Shown: positions 21,353 through 34,706, counted from the first letter of the stretch. The stretch is 64,000 nt of DNA from Ilex aquifolium (GCA_951799425.1 OX637405.1:31293635-31357634); one strand, 5' to 3'. Numbers and translations: made by a program. Notes: generated by a model not told the origin, from the sequence alone.

Positions 21353-23984
21353 TCAGAGTCCTTTTGCGGGTTGCAGTCGAATCTGAGTTCGGCTGCATGG
21401 CGGAATATACACAGAAGAATCCTCCTTATCTTCTACTCCTTCATCAGGAGCATCGTCCCCATTCTTTGTATCAGCGTTAACATCACAATTTAATACAGTA
21501 TCAAGGCCATCATCAGTTGTAGTGTTTTGATGACGAGCTCCAACTGAGTAGTCCAAACTGAGATGAGTAGTTTCCGACATGGATTTGGTTAACGAAGGCC
21601 GCGGGCGCTTTAGGAACAAGCATATGGCTGCACAATCGTCGACCCTGGCACATGGATATTTATATCTCCAGGCTTGAACAGCATAATCTACCAACAGTCT
21701 AGCCGCCATGGATCGCTTCCTTGCTGAAGCAACTATCCTAATCACCTCATCGTTTGTCAACACATCCCATACCTAAAGCACAACAAAAGAGTATTTTCAA
21801 TGAAGAAGGACCACATAAGTCACCTTCACCTAGGAAATAATTCATTGTTAGTTTTAGTATTGAAAATATATCATGCAAACATCAATAACAATTATGTATA
21901 ATGAAAGTTTCCTAAGCTTTCATGTCGTCTTCAGCGTTGTTGTTTATATTTTCAATCGATTTCAGGGGAATTAGCATCACAGTAGAGCTACCAGATCCTT
22001 GTATTGAATTATAATCACTCATGATTATACACAATGATGGGAATCAGATTGTCTTTCGTTATAGTAGGTGTAGACGCCAGGATTATGAGTTATTTATCTT
22101 ACCCCGTCAGTTGCTAAGACCACAAACTCATCTCTGTCTGTAAGCTTTCTATAAGATACATCAGGGATTGAAACAAGGCCACAATCCTTTAAACAAAAGT
22201 CTCCAAAAGCCCTTGCCATGGCAAGACCTGGACAATCTTCATCTGGCATCCAGATTCTAAACACATTCGGTTCTTGTTCCAGCGCTAAAACTCTGCCTCC
22301 GCATTTTTTAATTCTTTCTGCTTCATCTGAATTGGATAGGAACAAATATTAGAAATGATCAATCAGATTGAAAATTTTGGTATTTCTCTGAAGATGGAAG
22401 GGGGAAACACAGACGTTTAAGATTCGGTTTTAAGTCAACGGTAAGCTGGACTGAAACTAGTTGATCTTGGTTGCCTCTAGTGCACAGAATAGCACGCGAG
22501 TCCCCCAAATTTGCAATTATCAAATGATGACCCTGAAAATTTAACAAACAATATTAAGCAAAAACGAAATGATTTTGTCATCTTTGAAAAGGATTTGACA
22601 GTGCATAATGCATATACCTTTTTGAGTATAGTAACTGCTGTTGTGCCGCTGCAGTAGCTCTCAACTGTGGTATTGCCTTCAAGTTCTTCATCCGTCTCTT
22701 TGAAGGACTTGATAACAGTGTCTTTCCATGAAGAGAAGAACGGATTCTGACAATCATTGTCATCGTTGTCACCATCTTTGCTATCAGTGTTGTCTTTGTT
22801 TTTGACATCAACATCAGTACTGCCATTGCTCCCAACTATTTGTGTGTGTTTCAATAATGAAGAAAGTTTTGATGGTAAATGATCACGCACATAGCGCGCC
22901 ACCTTGTGACCTGATGGACCATGTCCATCGAACACACCACAGAAAACCATATCTTTCTCCCCTACAAAGTTCTGAAGATTGCAAACAAAAATAAGTCATA
23001 TGGTACACTAACATTTGCCACTGCTATAATGTTACATCCACATTAGGGTCATTTGTACTCTGCACCTTAGAGTTTACATCAACTCCCACCGTTGTCACTG
23101 TGATTTTGATTTTAGTAATTTCGTTTCCAAATTTTAGTAACGCATCAATCCAAACCACAAGTTCCATAAAAAAAATTCACAGAAAATGCCACAAGCATAT
23201 ATATCATGGAAAATGCCGCGTGCGCATCATCATGTGTTGGCATGTATTTTTAACATCCCAAATTGGAGTGAATTGACATGATGGTATTGAAAAAGAAAGA
23301 CAGAAATTGACGAAGCGAGTAGTTCAAGGAAAACTTTGAGAATCAAAGCTAACTTCGAGGATGCCAAGATGCTATTTAATGAAGAAATGTGTTTAAAAAA
23401 TGGCATAACTTTGAATCAATAGCAAGAAAAAATATGAAGGAAGCAATTTTTTATTTGCGTGGTACTTTTGTCACCAAAAGCAGTATATTGGATACCATTA
23501 ATTTGAAAATAATAATAATAATAATACATGGTAAAAAGCATGATATCAGAGGGATTCAAATCCATAATCAAAGAAAAAAATAATATGAACATTAAAATGA
23601 GAAAGAGAATTGCCCAGAAAACACAATTTTTTATGAGTTTTTTGTTTAGACAGAAAGATTAAAAGGAAAAATGAACAACTCTTTGTCATAAGCAGAAAAT
23701 TTTGTATGTATCCAAACACAATGAAAAAGAAACTTTACACAAATTTAGAAATGATGAAGAACACAACAGGTTACCTGCCAAACTGTCATGGCATCTTGAT
23801 TAGTCCCTTTTTTCCCTTGTTGGGTGAACATTGATGCAAATCTAGATGATCCTTGCAACCTCACACGTGCCCCAAAATCTCCATCTCCTACAAAGTCCCC
23901 TTCTTCATCCTCTTTATCCTCCTCATCCTCAATAAAGAATCCATCAAACCTCTGAACCCTTTGACACGTACAACAGGCACCCAT
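21353..23984 (-). CDS. Protein phosphatase 2C (plant clade E-like), probable N-myristoylated
   Basis: Five exons, 23984-23775, 22971-22618, 22532-22415, 22326-22103 and 21772-21353, give 441 aa with consistent phases. The protein is a Mg2+/Mn2+-dependent Ser/Thr phosphatase. It begins MGACCTCQR, a Gly2 myristoylation signal with neighbouring Cys that could be palmitoylated, suggesting membrane attachment. PP2C motifs in order are GKKGTNQDAM (Asp64), VFDGHGPSGHKVA (Asp85), CSGTTAV, NLGDSRAIL, LTVDLKP, GLAMARAFGDFCLK, VVLATDGVWDVL (Asp301) and VDDCAAICLFLKRP (Asp347-348). All metal-binding aspartates appear present. An acidic insert (STDVDVKNKDNTDSKDGDND) sits between motifs in exon 2. The long Ser/Asp-rich C-terminal tail is variable in this clade. 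The 803-bp first intron holds nothing I recognise. Confidence 0.93.
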
Positions 23985-26181
23985 ATTTCCAAACCCTCGA
24001 CAGAAAAATTCAATGAAATTTGGTCACGACCCAACAATTTTCCGGGAAAAAGATGCTGGAACTAGAAGAAATATGGGATTTTCTTGGGACCCAAATAGCT
24101 GAAATGCATGAATTGATTCCTAGATATGGAGATTAGAAAGGATTTATTGTTTCTAAAAGCAAGAAAAAGAAGGGGCAATCATGAATGTTACCTTGTGAGG
24201 ATCATCACATTCATGATTGCTGTAATATTAGATGCATACAATTTAAACAATCCAATCCAAACGTTTTTCGAAGGTTGTTTTGTTTCATCAACGTGCTCAT
24301 CTTAACGCATTTAAAGTCAAGAGAGATCTTCACGTTGACAAAAAGGCCATGTAGACAAATTCATTGCCTAAATGGCACATCTGCTATCACATTAACCTCT
24401 CTCTTATCTCTCTTCTTTTTTCATTTGTGGTAATTACTTCTTATTCTATTTCTGAAGTTCTATTCTAACCGGTGCAAACCACGAGCTTTGATTGCAACCC
24501 TCTTGGGTCCAAGGGACCATAATAGTTAAAGCAGACCAATTTGTTACAGTTATAACTGTTGATGTAATTTTCCTATGCTTCTAATAATAGCTAATGGTGC
24601 TAATCCAAAAGTTTTTCTTTTAATAGCAAAAAATATCTGGTATTAAGTTTCTCCATGATGTTCATTAGTCGTGAAGAAACTAAATTACACCCACAAAAAT
24701 AAGAGATGGACTATTGTTTTCCACAACTTTCATGAAAATTATATACGACCTGATGGTCATGTGAGAGACCCGTCAATTTTTATTTTTTTTTGGTTCAACA
24801 ATCAGGAGGGTCTGGACCAGCTTACGTGCATTTCGATTAATCTCCTCCCCATTCCAATTACTCAAAGTTTGCTTTCTGGGTGTCACATATTAACCGGGAT
24901 TTCATTTTTATTGCAATGATGATGTGATATATTTGGGTCTCACGTATTAATTTAGTCTACATAAGAAAGCTTTGTCTCGAAAGCAGGTGTTTGGTCAGAC
25001 AGTCGATAGCTTCCCTGGTGGTTACTACTATCTACATCATCTGTTCATCATCCAATTCCTTCCCGTCTAACTAACCGGGCTTTAACCAGAGCCAGAGGAG
25101 AGATTCTTATTCATGAAAAAGATTGTGTTTCAGCGGCTACTGATTCTCGTATGATTGTTATTCATGTTGGGTTAAGATTCGAAGTGTCTACAAGTATCTG
25201 ATTCTATCTTTTCCACTGCCCTTTTCATAGAAATACATTCCCAGAAGTTGCTTGCGTGTTTAATTATCTCAAAGTTTTGACAGATTTCCAGGTTGATACC
25301 AATCTGGTAATGTTCATAATATGGTCTTGCTCAAGATGATAATTACCAAAAAAAAAATTAGGAAACAATGACATTTCTTCATCTAGTTGCTTCTTGTTGG
25401 ACATTACGTATGCGCCCCATGTATCCAACTCATGTTTCGTTGAAACAGAGGTACACAGGATTTACTTATGTTCTGAACCTACAACTCTTTGCCACTCTGA
25501 TTTTCTTTTTTGGCACCAAACATCATGCCAGCTATGTCAAGACACTTGAAGAACCAGTTGCAAAGATCCACCTTCGTTTCCCCAGAAAGCAAAAAAATAA
25601 AAAAAAAAGGGGTTTAACAAGGTAAGCAGACCAACCCAAGGGCGAAACAATAGGGTTTATAATCGAACTTTCAAGGTTACAAGGAAGGCCAATTGCGCAT
25701 ATGCAGATGTCTGAGAGGGTGGAACTGTATCAAAGAGACCATATTGCTAGAAAATTCAACCATAGAATTTTGATATTTTCTTGAAGCAAGCTTACAATTG
25801 AGCTTCACTACAAGTAAAAACGCCTTTCCATAAACCGTCAGAAGATTTTGCAAGATCCAACAGTCCAAGCTAAATGTAATTATTTCTGTTTTACATAGCA
25901 CACACCTAATAATGCATGGAGACAATTACAACTTCCATTATAAATAGGACATAGCCAAAAAGTCATAGATAAATGGGGTAAAAGGGGCAGAAGTCAATTG
26001 AGAGATCATAACCTCGACCGTTTTTCCATTCTAAAGGACAATTACAAATACAAAAGAAATTGGAATACAGAGAGAGGAAATATAAAAAAACTACATCACT
26101 GTCATCTGTAGGAGAAAGGCAAAAAAAAAAGGAATAAAAAACAACATAATATTACAGGAAGATGTATGGGGTAGTTACCAT
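23985..26181. other. Spacer between PP2C and methyltransferase-like genes
   Basis: About 2.2 kb. The right-hand ~150 bp would be the 3' untranslated region of the methyltransferase-like gene, and the left part contains the PP2C promoter and 5' untranslated region. Short frames such as 25368-25625 have no homology I recognise. No transposon termini were identified. Confidence 0.5.
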
Positions 26182-27738
26182 TCACCACCATTGATGAACA
26201 AGAACTCCACTTTCTCTAAGAGAAGTAAACAGGTCTAAGCATTGGCCATAAGTCTTTTGATACTTGTAAGTCCTCTCACCAGGGCAGCATTTCTGCCACC
26301 TATTGTAATGGCACTCAAGAAAGATCTCATCAATCAAACAAATTGCTCCCGTTTCAAACAACCTCGGAATCAAATCGAATTCAGTACCTTCCACATCCAT
26401 CTTCATCACCACAAAATCTCTCTCAGACACTGTACTCTTCAACCAATCTGCAAAATCAAACCCCTTAATCTTATCCACATCGCCAACAGAACCATCTTTG
26501 GACTGAGTCGGTTGAATCCTACCCATTCCTCTACCTTTCTCCACCAACTTATGACCTGGGTCTTGATTAATTTCAAAGAACAACGTCTCATTCCTCACCC
26601 ACGCTGCATAAGGTAACAATGTGACCCCTTTCTTGAACTTATACTGTTCATGGAAAGTCTTATCAGCCTCAATTGCATAGATTTCAAAGGTCTTATTTTG
26701 CTTCGGATACTGTTTCTTGAACCAACTCACAATACTCGATCCATAGCTCCTAGCTCCGACATCGATGTACACATACCTCTGCTTAAAACTTATATCAACC
26801 ATCGACCCTAAATACTTTATATTCTTTAAATTTTTCTTCAATGTAATCCATGGTTTTGATGGTTCCTCTTCAATCACAGGCTCAGCTTTCCGGATCAATC
26901 CCTGTTTATACCCCGAAACAGAGCACTTATTCCCCAAATTGCCACCGGGATTTTTCACCCGGTGGCCTTGAATTCCAATTTCACTCTCTTTTTTCATTAC
27001 AATTTCACGAATATAGGGCATAGACAAATCAAACCCATCAATATCCCTAGACCTCATCAATTTACAACAATTGAACAAATCAAGAAACGAATTGAAACTA
27101 TAAGTATCTTTGGCCGCTGTGTGAACAACCAAAAACCCTTCGGGCTTAAGGGTTCGGCCAATCTCGGCAGCGAATTCGGCTGCCTTGGCAGATTTGTCGA
27201 GCATTCCGGCACCGGAAAATATGAAATCGAAAGTATTATTTTTAAAAGGTTGTTTAATCGCCTGACCTGATATCACTAATGGCTTTGAAGCTTTCTTGAA
27301 AATTCCGACGGAGTCTGAAACTCCGATTTCTTTTAGTGCAAAAACTTCAGGACCCGTTTGCGTTTCGACGCAAAGAGACTTCGAATTGGGGTTTAAATAG
27401 CCCTCGGAGATCAGATCCTGAAAAATAGCCGAATAGAAATGTGCAGCCTTTTGGAAATCTTTGGTGGCCCAAAGATCGGGAGTTTTGGGCTTGGCCGGGA
27501 CAGAGTCGTTGTCGATGATAGTTGAGACAGAGGAAGATGCGCTGCTGAACTGGCCGATAACGGCGACCATGTTGAGGTTTTCAGGAAGGGAGAAGAAACA
27601 GAAGTCGCCAACGTCGCAGGACTCGCCCCGAATTATGACAATGTAGGCGAATCGAATTCCGATGATGAGTACACAGAAAAGGAAGACTCGTACCAGAATA
27701 TTTCGAAGGAAGCTCGGTTTCCCTGTGCTGGGTTCCAT
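26182..27738 (-). CDS. FkbM-type methyltransferase-like membrane protein
   Basis: A single-exon gene of 518 aa. Residues about 13-36 (ILVRVFLFCVLIIGIRFAY) form one hydrophobic segment after a short basic N-terminus, consistent with a type II signal anchor in the secretory pathway. Residues ~87-250 resemble a degenerate class I methyltransferase fold (FDFIFSGAGMLDKSAKAAEF, IGRTLKPEGFLVVHTA). Residues ~325-510 match the FkbM methyltransferase family: IDVGARSYGSS as the SAM-binding loop, YAIEAD, and KMDVEGTEFDLIPRL. Plant proteins with this two-part layout are widespread, but their substrate is unknown. The start lies just downstream of a (GT)n(GA)n microsatellite in the presumed 5' untranslated region. 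There is no sign of damage. Confidence 0.88.
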   Translation of the reverse strand: MEPSTGKPSFLRNILVRVFLFCVLIIGIRFAYIVIIRGESCDVGDFCFFSLPENLNMVAVIGQFSSASSSVSTIIDNDSVPAKPKTPDLWATKDFQKAAHFYSAIFQDLISEGYLNPNSKSLCVETQTGPEVFALKEIGVSDSVGIFKKASKPLVISGQAIKQPFKNNTFDFIFSGAGMLDKSAKAAEFAAEIGRTLKPEGFLVVHTAAKDTYSFNSFLDLFNCCKLMRSRDIDGFDLSMPYIREIVMKKESEIGIQGHRVKNPGGNLGNKCSVSGYKQGLIRKAEPVIEEEPSKPWITLKKNLKNIKYLGSMVDISFKQRYVYIDVGARSYGSSIVSWFKKQYPKQNKTFEIYAIEADKTFHEQYKFKKGVTLLPYAAWVRNETLFFEINQDPGHKLVEKGRGMGRIQPTQSKDGSVGDVDKIKGFDFADWLKSTVSERDFVVMKMDVEGTEFDLIPRLFETGAICLIDEIFLECHYNRWQKCCPGERTYKYQKTYGQCLDLFTSLRESGVLVHQWW

Positions 27739-27795
27739 GATAAACTCCGAGTGTGTGTCTCTGTCCGTATGTTTCTATGTATGAATTTCTCTGTA

Positions 27796-27828
<33 letters not shown>

Positions 27829-29913
27829 AGAAAATGTGTAAATCTCGAGGGGATTATCGGGAGCAGAAGCGGGCGGATGTGTGGTTGGCGCCGACGATGG
27901 AACGGTGGGGGTGAGGGTCAACGAATTGGAAATAGATAGAAAAACGAGGGGCAAAACGGGAAGACATGGTGGGTTTGGTCATGCAGTGTCTGTGGTAAAG
28001 ATTAGAGGCCGCAATTCACTCTCTTCTCCGTTGTCAATGGCTCGTCGACCTTTAGCTCGGTGTAGAAAGAAGAGAGAAGGAATAAGAAAAAGCGGCTATA
28101 AAAAGCAGACGATGCGGCCGGGACAAAGGTGACCGGAAGGTTCGGTAACGGGTAGCCACGCGGAAGAGAGAGGGGAGAGAGAAAGACAGAACTTATACTC
28201 CTTTTTTATGTTGTGACCTATCTGCCACCTGATCTTATTCAAATTGCCGAAACTGCCATTCCAGCTACAAGACGATTCTTTCCGTAAATGGACACTTTAG
28301 AAGACACTACAGATGGGCAGAATAGGACGGATTGAGATTCATTTATTACACTTTTAAAAAAAAAAAAATTTGATTTTGAATGATAGATTAGGAGTAAAAC
28401 TATCACTATTTATAATAAGATCATTTATTTATTTATTTTATCATTAATATAAGTAAAATTTATTATTTATAAGTATAATTAAATGCATGACGTGCGTTAT
28501 ATGTGAATATATTGTAATAATATTTTTTTCATAAAAAATTTAAATTATATGTATAATTAAATTGAATAATAAATAATGTAGTTTTAATTAATTTTTATTT
28601 TAATTATTTTCAAATTTAATTATTGATCTATTATACTCTTCTTCGAGTATCTAATTTGTTATTTATTTAAGTATCTTTCCGATCTATTAGATATTTTCTA
28701 TTTTATTTATAATGAATCTTTATTGTAAAACTATCATTATTGAGTATTTAAACATATAATTATTTTATAAATTTATTATTTTTTTTATCAAATTGATTAA
28801 ATTACAATACTATTATTTGTATTTTAATAATATGATATTATTATATACCAAAAAATCAATTATAACATCTATTGAATGGTAGAATAATAGAATATATATT
28901 AGATTTTATTTCTTTATATAAATATAGAAAACTGTATGCAAATGTATTATTAATAAATGAGTTCAAAAAAATTTAAAAAATAAATACGATTAATAAAAGA
29001 GTCTAAAAGTATTTAGAAGTCAAATAGGTATAGGAAATAAAATTTGAATGAAAGTAATATAAAATTTAAAAATGAAATATTGTTAATAAAAGAATTCAAA
29101 ATCGATTAGAAGTTAAATAGGTATAAAAAATAAAAATTAGAAGAAACTACTAGTATATGAGTTCCATTGACTTTATAATGAAAATTTGAGATAAAATAAT
29201 AAATCAAAAAATTTCACAGATACTAACATTTGTAAGTATTAATTATAAATATGACCAACTTTCAATAGAAACATTTGAATTCGTGGTTGGTTGTGCTATA
29301 TTTGTGGTTGCTCCTATTTTTTTTTTTTTTATTTAACAGTCAAAAATATCCGAACTAATTTACACGCACTTTATTGAGGTGTAAAGATCAAATGAAATTT
29401 ATATTTCATGGATAGGTCTAATTTTATGGGTGAATTTGTACTTTTGAGTGTAATCATGAGTTTTATAAATACAAAATTATTATAATTTTCTAATTATATA
29501 AAATAATAAATCAAAATGATCGACATCACGATTTTAACAAATACAAAAATGATATAGTTTGTAATTATCTAGATTAAAATAATCGACATCTTTATCAAAC
29601 AATGGTAGATTATTGATGTGAACTTGACGGAGGAACTTATACTTATTTTATTAGCTGGGGATTTGTATTATCTGTGCATTTGGGATAAGAATCCAAAGTC
29701 ATTAAAAGTGAATAAAAAATGCTGATCGACTTTTGGTTGATGTGTAATCCCTATCCTCGTAATCCAACAATGGGAAAACTTTTATGTTACCGAATTTTTT
29801 TTCTTTTTCAGTACGAATACTGTCGATTATTATTTTTTATATTTAAGTTAAAATTTTAAAAGAAAAAATTATAATTGTTCAAGAAAATATCACGATTAAT
29901 CACAAATACTCAT
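27739..29913. other. Upstream region of methyltransferase-like gene and AT-rich spacer
   Basis: The first ~450 bp is the GC-richer promoter and 5' untranslated region, with a (GT)n(GA)n microsatellite at 27795-27828. From about 28300 the sequence becomes AT-rich and holds dispersed repeat copy B (about 28480-29230). No gene was recognised. Confidence 0.55.
28480..29230. repeat. AT-rich dispersed repeat, copy B
   Basis: This is homologous by eye to 13480-14160 over most of its length, with indels. It starts near a GACGTGCGTTATATGTGAAT motif and ends near TTTCACAGATACTAACATTT. The class is unassigned. Confidence 0.6.
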
Positions 29914-30631
29914 TGATGATACCTAAAATAAATCCCAGACACAAGCTCAGAAAATGAGCTCAGCTCAAGAGCTCAGGTAAGGTAAGCAGAGCTCATCCGG
30001 CCATAGTCTGAGCTCATCCGGCCGGTACTAGAGCTCCCCGCTGAGAACACGAATTGAGAAATGACAGGAGGACAGCGAGATGACAGCAGATACTTTAATA
30101 ATGAGAATTGAGTCGATCCAAGGCATGAAACCCGCAACTAATCAGGATCCTCTCCTAACGCTAAGGAGAGGATCCCTTGATATAAGGAAAGGATCTCGCC
30201 GGTGGGAGCCTGCCTTAAGGAGTTTAAATAACTCCAGGATTATAGATGAAGATAGGGCACGATCCTTTCAATAAAGGAAATAATTTCGAATTAGAGGTAA
30301 GCATGAGGCTATAAAAAAGGAGGGCAAGCCCCAACAAGGGAGAGACGACGAGAAACCCTAATACCTTGTGTATCCTACTGTAATACGCTAAACTTGATCA
30401 ATAAGAAAGAGAGGAGCCATCTGACTCCATTGCAGAGTGGACTAGCCGAGCTCAGGCCGGTGAACCACTATACTTCCGCCGTGCTATCAACCCTTTCCCC
30501 GAATCCCCTAACCATCAATCTACATTATCAAGAACGAGCCTTGCAGCTCAGATACAGCACTTGAATCCACACAGACCGTCCATAATGAACTATTCGGTTC
30601 CATAGCTCATTCATGTAGATTTACACCATCA
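29914..30631 (+). repeat. Solo LTR of a Tat-type retrotransposon
   Basis: The 718-bp unit starts TGATGATACC and ends TTTACACCATCA, and is flanked on both sides by the 5-bp direct repeat CTCAT (29909-29913 and 30632-30636). A TATA box (TATAAAA, 30310-30316) shows plus-strand orientation. Its U5 has CTCCATTGCAG, GTGGACTAGCC and GGTGAACCACTATACT, which parallel the U5 of the large element's LTR. No primer binding site or coding region follows, so the internal part was lost by LTR-LTR recombination. Confidence 0.88.
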
Positions 30632-33600
30632 CTCATGATTGATCAGAAACTATTGGTATCGATTTCAACTTTATATAATCGATTATATGCTTTAATTGGT
30701 TAGATTTAAAGCAATCCCTCTTTGGGGTCACATAGTTGCGGTCGCTACACAGTTCTAAATCTCTCAATAGATTAGATTTTGATATGATTACTATCTAAAA
30801 TAAAAAATCAACTAGTTTGATATAAATTAAAATATTTGGCCAGTTATCTTTGACTTGAGAGTGTGTTGTATTATATTTCATATTAGGGGTAATTCGTGCT
30901 TGAAGGTACGGTGCAATGTGAATAATTTTGAGAGAGATGTTGGTGATTGTTGAATGAGTCCATTTGAGACCATTGAATGAACTTATTGAAACATATCCTA
31001 TTTTATATTATAAATATTCAAATTTAATTATGTCCATATCTAATGATTATAGTTGTAAATTGTCAATATAAAATCCGTCTAATACTAAAATTGATTCGAA
31101 TCAAATAGTCAAATCTAAATATGATTCAAATTAAATAAAATATAATTTAAATTCAATCAATTTCTTGACCAAAAAAAAAAATATTCAATCCGTTTAGTGA
31201 CATAATTACTAGATGAACATTATATGTCAAATCCACATAAGAAAAATAGAGAATGTTATTTGGATAAAAAAATATTGACAATGACAATAAATAAATATTA
31301 AGACTCACAATTAAATTAATTACAATAATATTAAAAATCAACAAATATTATCAATATTTTTAATCCAATTAACATTGCTTCTAAAAATGTTGAGAGCCAT
31401 GGGGGGAGGGGCGCGAGGGTAATTTTGTGTAATTGGCAGTGGACACAGCCAACGGACACGGTGGATATGGAAGGAGGACAATACATCCTTCAAACACCTC
31501 ACATGATCACATCTTTAATCATTAAAATATAATAAAAATTCATTTTTTTTTTAATTTCTTATACAATATTTTAACAATATGGAGATGGACGGTTCTATTC
31601 TATGACAGCAAAATTAACACAAAACTTGTTAAGGTAATATCAACCCAATTATTAAACTGTCAAATTTTAAATTATTAAATTAAATCTAAAATTATCAAAC
31701 TTTAATTAAATAAAATAAAATTATCAAACTTTGCTAATATGTATTGACAATTGGAGATCAGCTGTTTCTCTTGTCCTACGCTCGACACCTGAATACCTGT
31801 TGGTCCCACAAACGTCTTTAATTACCAGTTTTAGAAGAGTTGTAACCCAGTTCCGTTACGCTAGGAAAGTGCAATATTGGAGTGAAGAATGGAATGGGCC
31901 CACTGCAGTAACTATAGATAGACAGCCGGATTCAACGGCCTCATGATTGATCGGTTCCAGTTACTTCTACACCTCCTACGGCCCCCACCAAGTTCTTATT
32001 GTTGGTTTCAATTAGTAAATATATACATATACTGGTAATTTTTCAATAAATAAGTGAACTCCCTATAAATAATTTAAAAAAAAAGTATATATTCAAGTTC
32101 TGATACGCAGTGCAATCACTACATATTAATCAGAGTGATGTTATTAAGACATAATTTAAAGATATAATTATTATAATTATTAAATTATTAGTGAATTTTA
32201 ACATTAAATATACTTTATTAAGACATAATTTAGAGTTAAATTATCAGTAAATTTTAACATTAAATATATTTTATTATTAATTTTATAGTTATAATTTATT
32301 ATGCTTTTTAAATTATAAGACTCAATAACTTATTAATCCATGTACCACCCCCCGCTCATCACGGTGCCTCTTTATTACGGCTATCAGCAACAATCAACGC
32401 CAGTACAACATTCGAAACGTTTGATTCCATAGGCCAATTGGCACTTTTTTTTTTCAGCAATCGGCGGGGATTAAGTCATTTGTGTATACTTTGATTAATT
32501 TTTTTTTAATTCGATTAAAGATAAATTATTTACGTTAGGACTAAGATATTAATAAAAAATAATTTTTTCATAACCTGACATTAAAAAATTATCAAAATTT
32601 TAAGTCAAAATATCTGAATTTATAATTCGTCTGTGTTATGCTTAAAGTTTAATTTGCTTTCACATAATATTTCAACACTTGCCCACTTTATTTTTTTTTG
32701 TTGTTGATATCACATAATGATAGTCAAATCCAGACATAATTTAAAAATTATAACAATTAATTGAGAATTGAATTCTAAATCACATAATATTATTCTACAT
32801 CTGGGATTAATTCATCTATAGATATTGTTTCTAAATATAATAAAATAAGAAAATTTTATGTGAGTCACTTTTTATCAGACGAAAAGTGAGGATATTATAT
32901 TAAAAAATAATTTTTTAATTTTATAGTTGGACTTCAATGGATCTTTGGTTCAATGATATTCCTTGTCTTGTGAAGATTTTGTCTTCTGGATGTCAGGGTT
33001 CATGTCCCCTTCCCCCTCCCCCTCTCCAAAATAAATAAAGCTTGTTCCGATAATTGACTCGTGATCTCTATCATATTTAGCAATGATTCAATGCTCCTCC
33101 CTACCATTCCCCACTCTAATTTTCTTTCCTTTCAGTAAGTGGGGACCAAACCTAATGAAATGGGCACATCTTCACCTATTTAATCTGTCGGGTGTTCTTT
33201 GAACGCTCTCCTTTGTTCGCTTTGAATGTTAAAGAATAAGTTTAATTCTATCGAACTGTTTTAACTATGGAGACTCGAATCCAAATATTGAGCGAAAAAA
33301 TTGGTAACTTTTACTCACTCAATCAGCTACTCGGTGGTAATTTGTTACTTTCATCATTTTGTGAGTACTTTTCCCTATATTATAGATTTAGTCGTTTAAC
33401 TTAATTAAATTTCTTTGAAAGTCGAGTGGGGCCTGATGTTCTTTGAAAGTTCTCTCTCTCTCTCTCCAGAGTAGTTGGGGCATGAGCTACCATTACCTTG
33501 ACGACAGTGCAATTTGGACAAGCAAATTGAAAGGATCATTTTTGAGGATTCTGTTCAAACTTAGAACTCAATCCCATTCCACAATGCTTTAGAAAAATTT

Positions 33601-33719
33601 AAAACAACAACGTTGTATTATGTAACTTGATAATTTTATCCATTTTGTTTAAGTCATCTCATCTGTTTCTTAATACAAGTTTGAAAGAAAAAAAAAAATG
33701 CTATAGACGTTTTTGAAAA
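30632..33719. other. AT-rich intergenic region
   Basis: About 3.1 kb of AT-rich sequence with poly-A/T tracts and a (CT)n tract near 33450. An imperfect direct duplication lies near 32140-32290 (repeated TTATTAAGACATAATTTA and AACATTAAATATA segments). No gene or bounded transposon was recognised. Confidence 0.5.
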
Positions 33720-34706
33720 GGGCTAATATCACTTTGTATGCTGAAAAATATTTTAATTCTCAATTTATACCCTCAAACGTTAAAATTCTCAATTTGTATC
33801 CTTAGTGTTATGAATTTGAATCAATGTAGACATCGCCCAGACTGCCTTCAATTTTTCGTCATAAATTGAAACACATGAGTTGCAAGTGTTTCAAACATAA
33901 GCTTATACATAAATTCACAGATTATTGGCATCCAAGGGCGGTTCAAGATAATTTGAGGCCTAAAACGATGATATTAAATAAGACTTTTTTTATTTTTAGT
34001 ATTTTTTTAAAAAACTAAAAAATATTTTTATTTTTTTTTAAGTGAGAGAGGAGGATGTGATACTTTGTTTTTGTTTTTTAAGAGAGAGAGAGAGAGAGAG
34101 AGAGAATTGATGTGAGTAAATATTAGTTGATTTTTGAATATTTTTTTTATTTATTTTTTAAATTTTTGATTTTTGAGTTTCTAATGTTATGGATTGAATT
34201 GTATGACCAAATTATTGAAATTATAATTTTTTGATTGGACTTAAATTTTTTGGAGCCTTTTTGTAAGGCATAAGATTTACATGAATTTAAATTTTTTATG
34301 TGGACTAGTTATGTACCTAAATTTATGGGGCTTTCTAAAAATTTGGGGCCTAAAGCCCACACTTTTTTTTTTTAATAAAGTTGGGCCGGCCCGGTTGGCA
34401 TCTCATATGAATTGCCATAATAGAATTAGTCTATTTGAGTAATGAAACCCCTATTTTTGATACATAAAGCGACATCAAATTGATCGTAGACGAAAATCTG
34501 CAGCGATGGACATACTTCATCCTCATGTCCGAAGCACTTGCACCTCAGGTGCTTCAATTTATAACGAAAAACTGAACGGCAGTCTTGGTCTGGTCTGCAT
34601 TACTATTAATTCATAATATTAAGGGTGCAAATTAAATTTTTTTATGTTTAAAGGTACAAATTAAGAATAAAAAATATCTTTCGGGGTACAAAGTGAGATT
34701 AGCCGC
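33720..34706. mobile_element. Mutator-like MITE with long inverted termini
   Basis: The ends are inverted repeats of roughly 190 bp (left GGGCTAATATCACTTTGTA, right reading GCGGCTAATCTCACTTTGTA on the other strand). The 9-bp direct repeat TTTTGAAAA flanks the element at 33711-33719 and 34707-34715. Long inverted termini with a 9-bp duplication fit non-autonomous Mutator-like elements. There is no transposase frame. A hAT-type MITE is inserted inside. Confidence 0.75.
33933..34394. mobile_element. hAT-type MITE nested in the Mutator-like MITE
   Basis: This 462-bp insertion is flanked by the 8-bp direct repeat TTGGCATC (33925-33932 and 34395-34402). It has short imperfect inverted ends (CAAGGGCGG at the left; CCGGGCCGG reading inward from the right). 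An 8-bp duplication and CA-GGGC ends fit the hAT superfamily. It carries a (GA)n tract and no coding frame. Confidence 0.75.
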
